Assembly (NCBI GenBank): GCA_018401885.1
Contig: JAGYKB010000002.1
Coordinates: 176,625 to 240,624, forward strand
Length of the DNA stretch: 64,000 bases
Direction of reading: 5' to 3'
Source: Gammaproteobacteria bacterium
GTDB lineage: Bacteria > Pseudomonadota > Gammaproteobacteria > Pseudomonadales > Pseudohongiellaceae
The translations under genes and the position numbers were made by a program. The notes under the pieces are model-generated. The model had not been told where the DNA came from and ran no database searches. It saw only the letters and a list, made by a program, of their open reading frames with translations. Positions 55,748 to 64,000 of this stretch are shown here, in pieces (the stretch's first letter is position 1; each line of letters starts with the position of its first letter).

Positions 55748-56539
55748 TCAGGTTGTACTCACAATGTGCATTTCACTTTTTATTGCTTCAAGATCCTGAT
55801 GGTTTCTTGTTGCATTTTGCGCATTCAGCGGTATATCGAAGGTAATGGTGCTACCGAAACGATTGGGAGCATGAGGGTCGTTGCGCCTTTTATCAAATAC
55901 CCATAGTCGGCTTCCCAAATGAAAACCCTCTTTAAGGTCATGGGTAACCATAAATACTGTAAGTTGATTTTCCTGCCAAAGCTTCAAAACAAGCTCATGC
56001 ATGTCTTTACGTATACCAGGATCTAATGCACCAAAAGGTTCATCGAGTAAAAGTATTTTGGGCTTCTTCACTAGAGCCTGGGCTAGTGCTAAGCGCTGTT
56101 GCATCCCGCCGGAGAGCTCATGCGGATAGAGCTCGGCGGATGAGGATAAACCAACTGCCTCAAGCCAGGCATCCGCAATATCAATCGCGTCTTTTCGTTT
56201 CGCACCGAAGAGACGCCCAAGGCCAACGCTTCGTTCAAATTCGATACCCAAGGCGACGTTTTGTCGCGCGTTTAGATGCGGGAAAACGGAATACTTTTGA
56301 AATACGATACCGCGCTCCGAGCTCGGTTCTTTTTCAATCAGCTCTCCTTCGATAGTGATTGCGCCAGAGGAGGCGAGCTCTGTGCCAAGCAAAAGCCTTA
56401 AGAAAGTACTTTTACCGCAGCCCGATGCGCCCACAAGCGTCACGAACTCGCCCTTGGCTATTTGAGTCGTCATTCTTTCTAACACAACTTTGTCGCCGTA
56501 GTGTTTTGAAATATTTGTTAGCTCGATGAAATTATTCAA
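55748..56539 (-). CDS. ABC transporter ATPase (nitrate/sulfonate/taurine type)
   Basis: 263 residues. Walker A GASGCGKST (38-46), signature LSGGMQQRLALAQAL, Walker B LLLDEPFGALD, H-loop MVTHDLKEGF. SsuB/TauB-like. Together with the adjacent permease and binding protein it forms an importer that, by its operon and riboswitch, should bring in guanidine or a guanidine-yielding compound. Confidence 0.93.
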   Translation of the reverse strand: MNNFIELTNISKHYGDKVVLERMTTQIAKGEFVTLVGASGCGKSTFLRLLLGTELASSGAITIEGELIEKEPSSERGIVFQKYSVFPHLNARQNVALGIEFERSVGLGRLFGAKRKDAIDIADAWLEAVGLSSSAELYPHELSGGMQQRLALAQALVKKPKILLLDEPFGALDPGIRKDMHELVLKLWQENQLTVFMVTHDLKEGFHLGSRLWVFDKRRNDPHAPNRFGSTITFDIPLNAQNATRNHQDLEAIKSEMHIVSTT

Positions 56540-56548
56540 GTCAGATCC

Positions 56549-57364
56549 TTATTTTTCCGAGTGATACCACGGATAGATGAATCGACTGAGCTGGAGCAGA
56601 AGCCAATCGGTAGCGAAGGCGAGGAGGGTAATCCACGCGACATAGGGAAGAATAATGTCCATCGACATGTAACGGCGCACAAGAAAAATGCGGTAACCAA
56701 GGCCATCGGTGGAGGCGATAGCCTCTGCGGCGATCAAAAATAGCCAAGCGGTGCCCAAACTTAGTCTCACGGCATCTATTAAGCGCGGCAGTATTTGTGG
56801 AAGGATCACGCGTAAAATTATCTGCCAGCTGTTGCCTCCGAGTGTTTGCGCTTTGACTAATTGCTCGCGCGGAAGCTCTTGGGTTCGCTGCAGAATGTCT
56901 CTAACTATAAAAGGGCTCACTCCGAGAACTATCAGCATGATCTTAGAGAGTTCACCCAAGCCAAAAACGATAAACAGCACCGGCAAGATAGCCAGCGGCG
57001 GTATTAGTGACACCGCCGTGATCAGTGGTTTGAGTGGCGCAGCAATTAGTGGTATCGCACCGGCCGCGAGGCCCACTATTAGGCCTATGAACGCAGCGAT
57101 TGATACGCCTTTTACAAGGCGTGACAAACTACTTTGCGTATCGCGCCAAAATAAATATTCACCGCTACGCTTGCTCGGTTCCAGCGCCATTCGGTCGATG
57201 GCGCTCGCGATTTCTGTGAAGCTCGGCAGCAGTTTATCCTGTTCGTTTTCCGCCTTGCGCATGCCCGAGCTGATCTGATAGGTAAGGAGGATCAGAACAA
57301 ATGGAATTATACTCAGTGCGATGCGGAGTGGACGACTGGGCGAGCGATTGATGAGTCTTTGCAT
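56549..57364 (-). CDS. ABC transporter permease (guanidine operon)
   Basis: 271 residues from ATG 57364, which has GGAAGAG upstream; the frame extends 11 codons more. Six helices of the SsuC/TauC type; the EAA coupling loop LVKAQTLGGNSWQIILRVILPQILPRLIDAVR lies near 160-190. Located 10 bp before the ATPase gene. Confidence 0.92.
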   Translation of the reverse strand: MQRLINRSPSRPLRIALSIIPFVLILLTYQISSGMRKAENEQDKLLPSFTEIASAIDRMALEPSKRSGEYLFWRDTQSSLSRLVKGVSIAAFIGLIVGLAAGAIPLIAAPLKPLITAVSLIPPLAILPVLFIVFGLGELSKIMLIVLGVSPFIVRDILQRTQELPREQLVKAQTLGGNSWQIILRVILPQILPRLIDAVRLSLGTAWLFLIAAEAIASTDGLGYRIFLVRRYMSMDIILPYVAWITLLAFATDWLLLQLSRFIYPWYHSEK

Positions 57365-57413
57365 AGGAAACTCTTCCATGAGGCGAAGAATGAGCACTTG
57401 TCATTCACAAGCG

Positions 57414-58496
57414 CTACAGCGTGCCTGCAACTGCCATTTCCATGAACGAGGGATCGAAGCGCAGCTGAACGTTGTTAGCGTTGCCGAAGGTCCCAGCCGG
57501 GGTTTCGATTCCAATGAAACCTGAGTCCGACGCTCCGTCACCGAGGAGGCCGTGATCAAAAGAAAAATCTGCAACGTATTCCATCGTTGCTTTTAGCTCG
57601 GGGCTGTTTACGAAGGCGACAGCATCGACGGGGGAGTAAAACATTCTGGTCGATGCAAGCTGTGCTTCATAGCCCTCTTGATCGGTACCAGAAGCCTCGC
57701 CCATATGCGCACGAACTTCTTCGCTGTTTTCCATTGCCGCCATGATTTCATACCATGCGCCGGTCAGCGCTTTGCCGAAATTTGGATTTGCTTGGAGGAC
57801 ATCGGTTTTCACCATGAGCGTGTCGATTATTTCGCCGGGAATCTGCGAGCTATCGAAAACCTTAGTGGCTGCCGGCATGCTGAGTATCTCGTTTACTAGC
57901 GGATTCCATGTAGTAACGGCGGTTACATCGCTGGTGGTATAGGCCGCAACTATGTCGGCATCTGAGGTGTTAATCACCGACACGTCACGCTCGCTCAATC
58001 CAACAGAATCGAGTGCGCGCGCGAGAAGGTAATGAGAAACGCTTAGTTCTACGAGATTCACCGACTGTCCAACAATGTCTTGAAGCGTTGAGCCTTCTTT
58101 AAGGATTATGGCGTCGTTGCCATTTGAAAAATCGCCCACGATAAGCGCGGTAGAATCCACACCACCGGCGGCGGGGATGGTGAGCGCATCCATGTTAGTC
58201 ATTGAGCACGCGTCAAACTGACCGGCCGTGTATTGATTTATCGACTCGACGTAATCATTTATCTGTACGACGTTGATTTCGATGCCGTATTTGTCTGCCC
58301 ACTTGTCAATAATCCCCGAGCTATCGCCGTATTCCCACGGCATCCAGCCGACATAAATTGACCAACATAAGCTGAACTGATCTTGCTGCTGCGCATGCGC
58401 TGCGGGCGAGGTAAAAGGTAGAGCGAGAGGGGTGAGTATTGCGGCAGCGCTGGCAATTAGAATGGCAGGAAGGCTTTTAGTAAAAACTGTTCTCAT
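57414..58496 (-). CDS. Periplasmic substrate-binding protein (guanidine operon)
   Basis: 360 residues from ATG 58496, with a signal peptide (SLPAILIASAAAILTPLALPFTSPAAHA). ABC SBP of the nitrate/taurine (NMT1-like) type: QFSLCWSIYVGWMPWEYGDSSGIIDKWADKYGI, QFDACSMTNMDALTIPAAGG. Aromatic residues CWSIYVGWMPW at the pocket entrance fit a small cation such as guanidinium (inference). First gene of the operon, directly after the riboswitch. Confidence 0.9.
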   Translation of the reverse strand: MRTVFTKSLPAILIASAAAILTPLALPFTSPAAHAQQQDQFSLCWSIYVGWMPWEYGDSSGIIDKWADKYGIEINVVQINDYVESINQYTAGQFDACSMTNMDALTIPAAGGVDSTALIVGDFSNGNDAIILKEGSTLQDIVGQSVNLVELSVSHYLLARALDSVGLSERDVSVINTSDADIVAAYTTSDVTAVTTWNPLVNEILSMPAATKVFDSSQIPGEIIDTLMVKTDVLQANPNFGKALTGAWYEIMAAMENSEEVRAHMGEASGTDQEGYEAQLASTRMFYSPVDAVAFVNSPELKATMEYVADFSFDHGLLGDGASDSGFIGIETPAGTFGNANNVQLRFDPSFMEMAVAGTL

Positions 58497-58583
58497 AATT
58501 TGGTTCCAGTTGTAGTCGTGATTAGGAAATCGATATCGCCCTAAGGTGTTGCTAGAGATCAAAAGAAACATGTGAAGAAAAAA

Positions 58584-58645
58584 CGACCCGCGTTGACTTG
58601 TTCTCTCGGACCAGTCACATATTCCTAGGCTGGGACCCTAGCGCT
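58584..58645 (-). ncRNA. Guanidine-I (ykkC) riboswitch
   Basis: On the minus strand CTAGGGTCCC (58641-58632) and GACTGGTCCGAGAGAAC (58613-58597) match the two invariant parts of the ykkC class, which binds guanidinium. ACGCGGG follows and runs into TTTTTT (58583-58578). That T-run close to the aptamer suggests transcription-termination control, although the terminator stem cannot be drawn with certainty. Confidence 0.9.
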
Positions 58646-58730
58646 TCTTTGATATTTTGAAGCCTCGTTGATGAGGGTTGTCCCGCGAAAGACTAATCAG
58701 TTAACTAGGTGATGCTCTGCACTAAGAAAA

Positions 58731-58746
58731 AGCATGTTCCGTGCCA
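58731..58746 (-). promoter_or_regulatory. Sigma-54 promoter of the guanidine operon
   Basis: Minus strand TGGCACGGAACATGCT matches the -24/-12 consensus TGGCACG-N4-TTGCT with one change. GG (58745-58744) and GC (58733-58732) are ten bases apart. Predicted start near 58720, about 75 bp before the riboswitch. Confidence 0.8.
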
Positions 58747-58819
58747 GCTTTGAAATTCTAGAACAGGGTGCATTCTCAAGAGGGTATTGTCGGAGAGGGC
58801 TTATCGAAGCGGTGAATAA

Positions 58820-58836
58820 TGCACTGCTTTAGTGCG
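58820..58836. promoter_or_regulatory. NtrC-like enhancer site
   Basis: TGCACTGCTTTAGTGCG is TGCAC-N7-GTGC, matching the NtrC consensus TGCAC-N7-GTGCA in nine of ten positions. Its centre is about 108 bp upstream of the predicted start, the same distance as an NtrC site of glnA in enterobacteria. Confidence 0.65.
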
Positions 58837-58884
58837 AGTGAACCTAATTCGAGCACACTGTGCCCGATTTAGATTCCCCGAGAG

Positions 58885-60423
58885 CTAGTCTTCTTCTTGC
58901 TCCAGCTTCCACACATGTTCGGTAAGACCGCGGAAATCGGTTTTACCGCTGCCCATGCGAGGAAAGCTCGAGACGGTGACGTATTTGCGCGGGAGCGCGA
59001 TATTGGGAAGTTCTTCGGACAGGCGCTTGTTAGTCTTCGACGAATCCACAGCCTTGCTCGTGACCGCGACTATTTTCGACCCGCGTTTTGCATCAGGTAA
59101 TTCGACCACGCAGCACTCGCAGTCCATGTCGGTCACATTGTTTAAACACTCTTCGACTGCGACGAGTGACACCATCTCGCCTCCTATTTTCACGAAGCGC
59201 TTCAGGCGTCCTTTGTGGTACAGATATCCATCGGCATCCATGTAGCCAAGGTCGCCGGTGTCGTACCAGCCAGACTTGAGCTTTAGTGAGGATTCTTCGA
59301 CATCGTTGAGATAGCCTCCCATCACATTGTCGCCGCGCACTAAAATTTTACCGGTCTCGCCTGCCAGGCATTCTTCGCCGGTTTCGTAGCTTAAGATTTT
59401 TACTTGAACGCCAGGAATGGGAACGCCGATGCTTCCCGCGCGGTTATCGCTGCGTGGATTGGCCGAAATAACAGGCGAGGTTTCTGTAGTGCCGTAGCCT
59501 TCATGGATTTCGAGATTCTGCTTTTCACGATAGAGCTGCCGCAATGTGTCGGGGCATTTGTCGGCGCCAGAGACTGCGAGTTTGATGCTGTTAAAATCGC
59601 CAGGCTCAGACTGCCTGATGTAACCCTCGAGGAAAACTGGCGTGCCTACCAGCAGCTCAGGCTTTGTGTCGCGAATAATCTTTGCGACCGTCTTGAATTC
59701 GAGCGGATTCGCGTAGGTAATAGACGTCATGCCCAGGCACAAGGGAGTCCAAAGATTGATAGTAAGCCCGAACACATGGAAGTAGGGCAGCACCGCGAGG
59801 AGACGGTCCATGCCATAGATTTCCATGTGCAAGCAGAACGAGTCGATATTCGATAGGATGTTGCGCTGGGTGAGTTGTACAACCTTCGGGTCTTTTTCGC
59901 TGCCGCTGGTGAATAGAATAACAGCTGGTGTATCGAGGTCATTACGTCCGACGAGTCGCTTAAGCAAGGGCGTCGGCAGTAGCGTCTTAATAAAAGCGAG
60001 GCCTTTTTCGAGCGGTTTTAGCGTGGCAAGGATGTCCTCGATAAACAACATGTGATCAAGCTGCGGGCAACCTGTCTTTTCTAACAGCGCCCGCGTTGTG
60101 ATTATCGTATGAAAGTCGCATTGATGCTGAGCGTATCGGCAGTTCTTCTTGGCACCAGTGGAATAATTGATCATGACCGGCGTGCGGCCCGCCATCACTG
60201 CGCCCAGCACGGCGAGGGCGCCTCCGCCGGATGTCGGCAGCATGATTCCTATGCGGCCGCGCTCGAGTTTTCTAAAGCGGCGGGCAAGGATTAGCCCGGC
60301 CAACAGCGCCTGCTTGAAGGTAATGTCGCGACCGGTTGTCCGGTCGATAAAGGCGACTTTTTTGGGAGACCGTCGCGCGGAGTCTATGAATCGATGCTGT
60401 AACATGGGTCGAGTGTATCCCAT
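58885..60423 (-). CDS. AMP-binding acyl-CoA/acyl-ACP synthetase
   Basis: 512 residues of the adenylate-forming family, most like the synthetase half of Aas (2-acylglycerophosphoethanolamine acyltransferase/acyl-ACP synthetase). ATP motif LFTSGSEKDPKVV, GYGTTETSPVIS, and YDTGDLGYMDADGYLYHKGR; catalytic Lys in GSGKTDF near the end. It lacks the acyltransferase domain of Aas, so it activates a fatty acid only. No operon partner is evident. Confidence 0.88.
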   Translation of the reverse strand: MGYTRPMLQHRFIDSARRSPKKVAFIDRTTGRDITFKQALLAGLILARRFRKLERGRIGIMLPTSGGGALAVLGAVMAGRTPVMINYSTGAKKNCRYAQHQCDFHTIITTRALLEKTGCPQLDHMLFIEDILATLKPLEKGLAFIKTLLPTPLLKRLVGRNDLDTPAVILFTSGSEKDPKVVQLTQRNILSNIDSFCLHMEIYGMDRLLAVLPYFHVFGLTINLWTPLCLGMTSITYANPLEFKTVAKIIRDTKPELLVGTPVFLEGYIRQSEPGDFNSIKLAVSGADKCPDTLRQLYREKQNLEIHEGYGTTETSPVISANPRSDNRAGSIGVPIPGVQVKILSYETGEECLAGETGKILVRGDNVMGGYLNDVEESSLKLKSGWYDTGDLGYMDADGYLYHKGRLKRFVKIGGEMVSLVAVEECLNNVTDMDCECCVVELPDAKRGSKIVAVTSKAVDSSKTNKRLSEELPNIALPRKYVTVSSFPRMGSGKTDFRGLTEHVWKLEQEED

Positions 60424-60498
60424 GCTGCCGGTGGGTGGAACTGAGCCTGAGAGTTAGCCTGATAAGAAATTCTTAACTGATCTGGTCAGTTCTTCCAG

Positions 60499-61107
60499 CT
60501 ATGGGTTCAGTACAAACATCGCCGATATCTCAACGCAAGAATCAAGCGGCAGAACATTACTGCCGAGCGCCAGCCGAGTATGTTTACCTGCTTCTCCAAA
60601 TACCTCGACCATTAAGTCAGAAGCCGCGTTGATGACCGAAGGCTGTGCCGTAAAGTCGTCTGCGCTTGCAACGAAACCCTGCAGTCGGACGCAGCGCTTA
60701 ACCCTGTCTAGATCGCCGCCACAGGCACCTTTTAGCGCGGCAAGAATATTAATCCCACACTGCCGCGCAGCGGCCCTCGCTTGTTCGACCGTAACCTGAG
60801 TAGGCACCTTGCCGGGATGCATTAACTCTCCGGCGTTCATTGGAATCTGACCGGCGATATAGGCTACGTTCCCCTCAACTACATACGCGACGTAGTTCGC
60901 GAGAGGCGCCGGCGCAGCGGGCAGCGTGATGCCCAGTTCGGCCAGTCGCGACTCTATTCGCCCCGAGCTTGCGGCAAACAGAGGCTCGCTTCGAGAGAGA
61001 CCGGCGATGACGGCGAGCCCCATGACTGCTGAGAGTAGCTCGCGCCTTGACGATGTCGGTGCGCACGCGTTGTTGATGATAATTGTCTCTGGGTTGAACT
61101 TGCGCAT
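60499..61107 (-). CDS. Exported RidA/YjgF-family protein
   Basis: 202 residues from ATG 61107 (GGAG upstream). The N-terminal SSRRELLSAVMGLAVIAGL resembles a Tat signal (S-R-R-x-x-L). The RidA domain follows (LPAAPAPLANYVAYVVEGNVAYIAGQIP, about 60-90; ALGSNVLPLDSCVEISAMFVL at the end). RidA enzymes hydrolyse reactive imines in the cytosol; an exported one is unusual. It lies 30 bp after the PQQ dehydrogenase. Confidence 0.8.
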   Translation of the reverse strand: MRKFNPETIIINNACAPTSSRRELLSAVMGLAVIAGLSRSEPLFAASSGRIESRLAELGITLPAAPAPLANYVAYVVEGNVAYIAGQIPMNAGELMHPGKVPTQVTVEQARAAARQCGINILAALKGACGGDLDRVKRCVRLQGFVASADDFTAQPSVINAASDLMVEVFGEAGKHTRLALGSNVLPLDSCVEISAMFVLNP

Positions 61108-61136
61108 CGTTTCTGTCTCCGTGAAAAAAGGGTGAA

Positions 61137-63254
61137 TCAATTGTCGCTGCGGGTGTCTGGCAGCGCAAAGGCGACCAGTTCGGGTTCGTGCTCGCGATCG
61201 CCAATAGCGACCACAATAAACTGTTTCCCTGCGGCGCGATAACTTACCGGCGCGCCAGTCGTGCCTGCCTCAAGCTTTGTCTCCCAGTGAATTTCGCCCG
61301 TCAGCTTGTCGTAGGCGCGGAACATAAAGCCGCCGCTGTTAGTGGCGATCTCAACGGGCATATCCGCAGGGATTCGGCCTCCAGGGCGCTGATTTGTCAG
61401 TCCCTCGCCCAAGAACAGCAGTGTCTTTGTGAGCAGGGGCGAAGGACGGCCGGGCACGCCGAGCTTTTCTATTCCAAGGTGTGCTATCGCAGGGTTGTCG
61501 ACCGGTCCAACGCCGTTCGGCACCATCCATTTGTGTTCGCCGGTATTCATGTCTATTGCCGTTATTCGGCCGTAGGGTGGCTTAAACAGGGGGAGCCCCT
61601 GAGGGCCGCCAAGCCAGCGCCGAGCGCCTTTAACATAGCGTAGATTGGTCACCTCGGGGTCGCCTGGCTCGAGATCAGCAATAAAGGGTGCGGTAATGGA
61701 GGGTATGTAGAGCATGCCTGTTTCGGGGTCAAAAGAGGCGCCTTGAAGATCAGCGCCGCCCTGCGAGCCCGGTAATTGAATCGTGCCAAGGGTCCCGCCC
61801 GGAGACTCATCGCGCAACGACGGTGGCGTAAATAGCGGGCCAGTGACATAGCGGTCGAAAATCTCAAGCGCCTGCGCACGCAGTTCGGGGGTAAAGTCGA
61901 TTAGGTTGTCTACGGTCGCGCCCTGCCGATCGAAAGGTGCGGGTTTGGTTGGGAATGGCTGCGTAGGTGACGTCACCTCACCTGGCACCGAGGACGCCGG
62001 AACTGCACGTTCCTCTATCTCCCATACCGGCTCCCCAGTTTCTCGATCGAAGACGAATGCGAACCCTTGCTTGGTCAACTGTGTCACTGCACGAACTGGC
62101 TCACCATCGACGACAATGTCCATCAAAATCGGAGCGGCGGGAGGGTCATAATCCCAAAGGCCGTGATGCACTGTCTGGTAATGCCATACACGCTCGCCGG
62201 TCTCGGCATTTACGGCAACAAGACTCTGGCTGAAGAGATTGTCGCCTAGCCGATGCCCACCATACATGTCATTGGTTGCCGAACTGATTGGCATATAAAC
62301 AAGCCCCAGTGTCTCATCGGCAGTGAACAAGGCCCACATTGGGGCGTGTCCGGTATAAGACCATGAACGGTCCTGCCACGAGTCGGTGCCGAATTCTCCT
62401 TCTTGCGGAATCGTATGATAGGTCCATCTCAATGCGCCAGTACGGACATCGAAGGCGCGCACATCGCCGCGATAAGCCTCTTTATTTGAGAAGTTGTCGG
62501 ACATCGCTTGTCCAATGACGATGACATCTCTCACCACCATGGGCACGCCGCCCCAGCGGAACCGCTCGAATTCAGCAGGCATGAGTTGCAGATCGACCCG
62601 GCCTTGGTCGCCGAAGTTCGTTATTGGCTGGCCTGTCGCGGCATCAAGCGCATAGAGGAAGGTGCCACGCTGCACCAAAACGCGTGGTGTCTCGATGCCA
62701 TTCGGATCTTGCCAATAGGCGACGCCTCGGGTTGGTGCGCCTGGCAAGCCATCAGCGCCATCCACGGGCTCTTGCACCCAGAGTGTCTCTCCGGTCGCAG
62801 CGTCGAATGACTCAACTAAACCAACTGCGTTGGGGATGTAGGCAACACCGTCTATCACGACGGGTGCAGCCACATAGTTGCTCGAGAATCGTTGATTGGG
62901 ATTGAGGGTTGAGTAATAAGCATCGAGGGCAGGGCGGCGCCAAGCTACTTCTAGTGAGGCGACGTTGCTGGCATCGATCTCGGCGAGTGATGTGTATTTA
63001 GTACTCCCGATGTCCCCTGCATACGCTTGCCAATTACCGTCTCGAGCGCCCAACATTGATGACCCAGATGCAATTGAGGGCGCGTTAGCAGGTGTCTTTG
63101 GGGCGGCGAGTTCGCTGGTCTGTGGAAGGCCGAATGCACTCTCGTTGGTATTAGGCTCCGGCGCACATCCGGCAAGCGCCGCAATGAGGAATGCGATCAA
63201 GAAGGGGTTGGGGGTTACGAGTGAGCGAGCAATTCTTCTTAAGCGGAATCTCAT
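61137..63254 (-). CDS. PQQ-dependent dehydrogenase lipoprotein
   Basis: 705 residues. Lipobox LAGC, Cys30. Eight-bladed quinoprotein propeller with repeated tryptophan-docking motifs (VEVAWRRP-like, AATGETLWVQEP, TGALRWTYHTIP, TGERVWHYQTVHHGLWDYD, TGEHKWMV, TGEIHWE). No cytochrome c domain. It oxidises an alcohol, aldose or similar substrate in the periplasm and passes electrons onward to quinone or cytochrome. The substrate is unknown. No pqq synthesis genes are in this window. Confidence 0.92.
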   Translation of the reverse strand: MRFRLRRIARSLVTPNPFLIAFLIAALAGCAPEPNTNESAFGLPQTSELAAPKTPANAPSIASGSSMLGARDGNWQAYAGDIGSTKYTSLAEIDASNVASLEVAWRRPALDAYYSTLNPNQRFSSNYVAAPVVIDGVAYIPNAVGLVESFDAATGETLWVQEPVDGADGLPGAPTRGVAYWQDPNGIETPRVLVQRGTFLYALDAATGQPITNFGDQGRVDLQLMPAEFERFRWGGVPMVVRDVIVIGQAMSDNFSNKEAYRGDVRAFDVRTGALRWTYHTIPQEGEFGTDSWQDRSWSYTGHAPMWALFTADETLGLVYMPISSATNDMYGGHRLGDNLFSQSLVAVNAETGERVWHYQTVHHGLWDYDPPAAPILMDIVVDGEPVRAVTQLTKQGFAFVFDRETGEPVWEIEERAVPASSVPGEVTSPTQPFPTKPAPFDRQGATVDNLIDFTPELRAQALEIFDRYVTGPLFTPPSLRDESPGGTLGTIQLPGSQGGADLQGASFDPETGMLYIPSITAPFIADLEPGDPEVTNLRYVKGARRWLGGPQGLPLFKPPYGRITAIDMNTGEHKWMVPNGVGPVDNPAIAHLGIEKLGVPGRPSPLLTKTLLFLGEGLTNQRPGGRIPADMPVEIATNSGGFMFRAYDKLTGEIHWETKLEAGTTGAPVSYRAAGKQFIVVAIGDREHEPELVAFALPDTRSDN

Positions 63255-63323
63255 AGCGCTGTCCCTTGGTCGAGCGCTAGATCAGCGCGTTGCCTAAGAT
63301 TCTAACGCGTTGGGCAGAGATTG

Positions 63324-63818
63324 CTAGCCGGCAAGGCGCTGTTTAATGCGCTTGATGATAGAGCCGAGCATTGGCACGTTCTCATAAACGAATGCACCCA
63401 GATCAAAATAATCGCGGTGGTAATAGATGCGGTTGTTCCGTACTTTCAGGAAGCTCGCGCCTTCAACCCTTATAACCTCGCCGCCTTGACCGCGCTGACG
63501 GAGAATCATGGTCCACGCTAGGAAGATCTCACCGCCGGTGTCGAGTGTTTGATGGAACTTGAAGTTGCAGCTGTCCACCTTGCTGTAAAGCTGGTGAAAT
63601 CTCTCTATCAAAGCGGCTTTGCCTTGGATGCCGTGAGCGGGGTCCTCAAAATAAACATCATCGCTATAAAGTGGCCCCAGCTCTGAGGTGTTACCCGTCG
63701 CGAGGCTGCAATAGGCACGCTTCAGCGCATCCGCGAGATCGGCATTGCTCTCGCTCGCCGGGGAGGACCCCGCCAATGCTACGTCGGCATCGTTTTCTGT
63801 GTGCTTCGCTTTATTCAT
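63324..63818 (-). CDS. SnoaL/NTF2-like protein
   Basis: 164 residues. An N-terminal polar stretch of about 28 residues precedes a SnoaL-type fold: LKRAYCSLATGNTSELGPLYSDDVYFEDPAHGIQGKAALIERF, then FLAWTMILRQRG and RVEGASFLKVRNNRIYYHRDYFD. Related proteins include steroid isomerase-like and small hydrolase-like members; no specific activity can be named. It is upstream of the PQQ dehydrogenase on the same strand, 69 bp away. Confidence 0.8.
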   Translation of the reverse strand: MNKAKHTENDADVALAGSSPASESNADLADALKRAYCSLATGNTSELGPLYSDDVYFEDPAHGIQGKAALIERFHQLYSKVDSCNFKFHQTLDTGGEIFLAWTMILRQRGQGGEVIRVEGASFLKVRNNRIYYHRDYFDLGAFVYENVPMLGSIIKRIKQRLAG

Positions 63819-63878
63819 GGGATATGATTGTGTCTCGATCGAATGTTGCTGTAAGTATCTAAACGGTTTAAGTCAGAG

Positions 63879-63972
63879 AGCGGATCACTGTTAGATCACA
63901 GTTAGATCACAGTTAGATCACAGTTAGATCACAGTTAGATCACTGTTAGATCACAGTTAGGTCAGTGATCTA
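63879..63972. repeat. 11-bp direct repeat array with GATC in each unit
   Basis: GTTAGATCACA repeats head to tail at 63890, 63901, 63912, 63923, 63934 (last base T), 63945, and as a diverged copy at 63956; partial copies flank it. The unit is 11 bp, about one helical turn, so every copy faces the same side. There are eight GATC sites within 90 bp. It lies in the upstream region of the SnoaL-like gene. Not CRISPR (no spacers). It could be an operator array, an iteron array or a replication slippage product. Confidence 0.9.
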
Positions 63973-64000
63973 GACTAAAACTCTGAGCGTTGAACCCTTC

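Larger units (their letters stand above)
58497..58884. other. Control region of the guanidine operon
   Basis: A 388-bp gap with no ORF. On the minus strand, in order: NtrC-like site (58836-58820), sigma-54 promoter (58746-58731), untranslated leader, guanidine-I riboswitch (58645-58584), then a T-run and the first gene. These are listed separately. Confidence 0.8.

Noticed and set aside
50614..58571. Urea-degradation operon
   Set aside because: The guanidine-I riboswitch and paired DUF1989 genes indicate guanidine as substrate; no urea-specific transporter or regulator is present.
63879..63972. CRISPR array
   Set aside because: The 11-bp units are contiguous with no spacers, and no cas genes are present.

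Overview
The window looks like the chromosome of a marine, aerobic gammaproteobacterium. The main support is the gene order glyA-nrdR-ribD-ribE-ribB-ribH-nusB-thiL-pgpA-ribA followed by dxs-ispA-xseB, an arrangement familiar from Pseudomonas-like Gammaproteobacteria. TonB receptors, B12 salvage, a PQQ dehydrogenase and guanidine assimilation fit a heterotroph of the Halieaceae/Spongiibacteraceae type. That family-level placement is inference. No rRNA, tRNA or CRISPR array was seen.

Layout. 0-1.7 kb: the start of an exported protein and a stand-alone RlmK-type rRNA methyltransferase. 1.75-4.6 kb: an AT-rich patch with an ankyrin protein, an orphan membrane protein and gene remnants. 4.8-8.1 kb: a carboxylesterase, a MerR regulator with its metal-efflux permease and a textbook MerR promoter, and a glycerate-kinase-like protein. 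8.2-10.2 kb: a protein with three DnaT-type repeats overlapping a phage-lambda-P-like protein, probably a helicase-loading or restart pair. 10.3-22.2 kb: ettA, an APC permease, glyA, nrdR, riboflavin synthesis, nusB, thiL and pgpA. 22.3-27 kb: B12 uptake and adenosylation genes under a cobalamin riboswitch. 27-30.8 kb: isoprenoid precursor genes and a MAPEG protein. 30.9-37 kb: an oligopeptide ABC transporter whose oppC and oppD carry a dense run of small indels over about 1.5 kb.

37.2-48.5 kb is the most unusual part. Two paralogous fatty-acid-hydroxylase-type membrane enzymes, three proteins with type IV pilin-like domains (two of them paralogues), and two paralogous NTF2-like lipoproteins (one carrying a GNAT-like domain) surround a 1060-residue TonB receptor and a double CDGSH iron-sulfur protein. 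The receptor and one hydroxylase share an almost identical sigma-54-type promoter. Other weaker sigma-54-like sites lie in the same cluster. I know of no described system with this composition.

48.8-58.8 kb: a complete guanidine-assimilation operon (ABC importer, two DUF1989 carboxyguanidine deiminase subunits, guanidine carboxylase, allophanate hydrolase). Its leader has an NtrC-like site, a strong sigma-54 promoter and a guanidine-I riboswitch in series. 58.9-64 kb: an acyl-CoA/ACP synthetase, an apparently exported RidA protein next to a PQQ-dependent dehydrogenase lipoprotein, a SnoaL-like protein, and an 11-bp tandem repeat array at the right edge.
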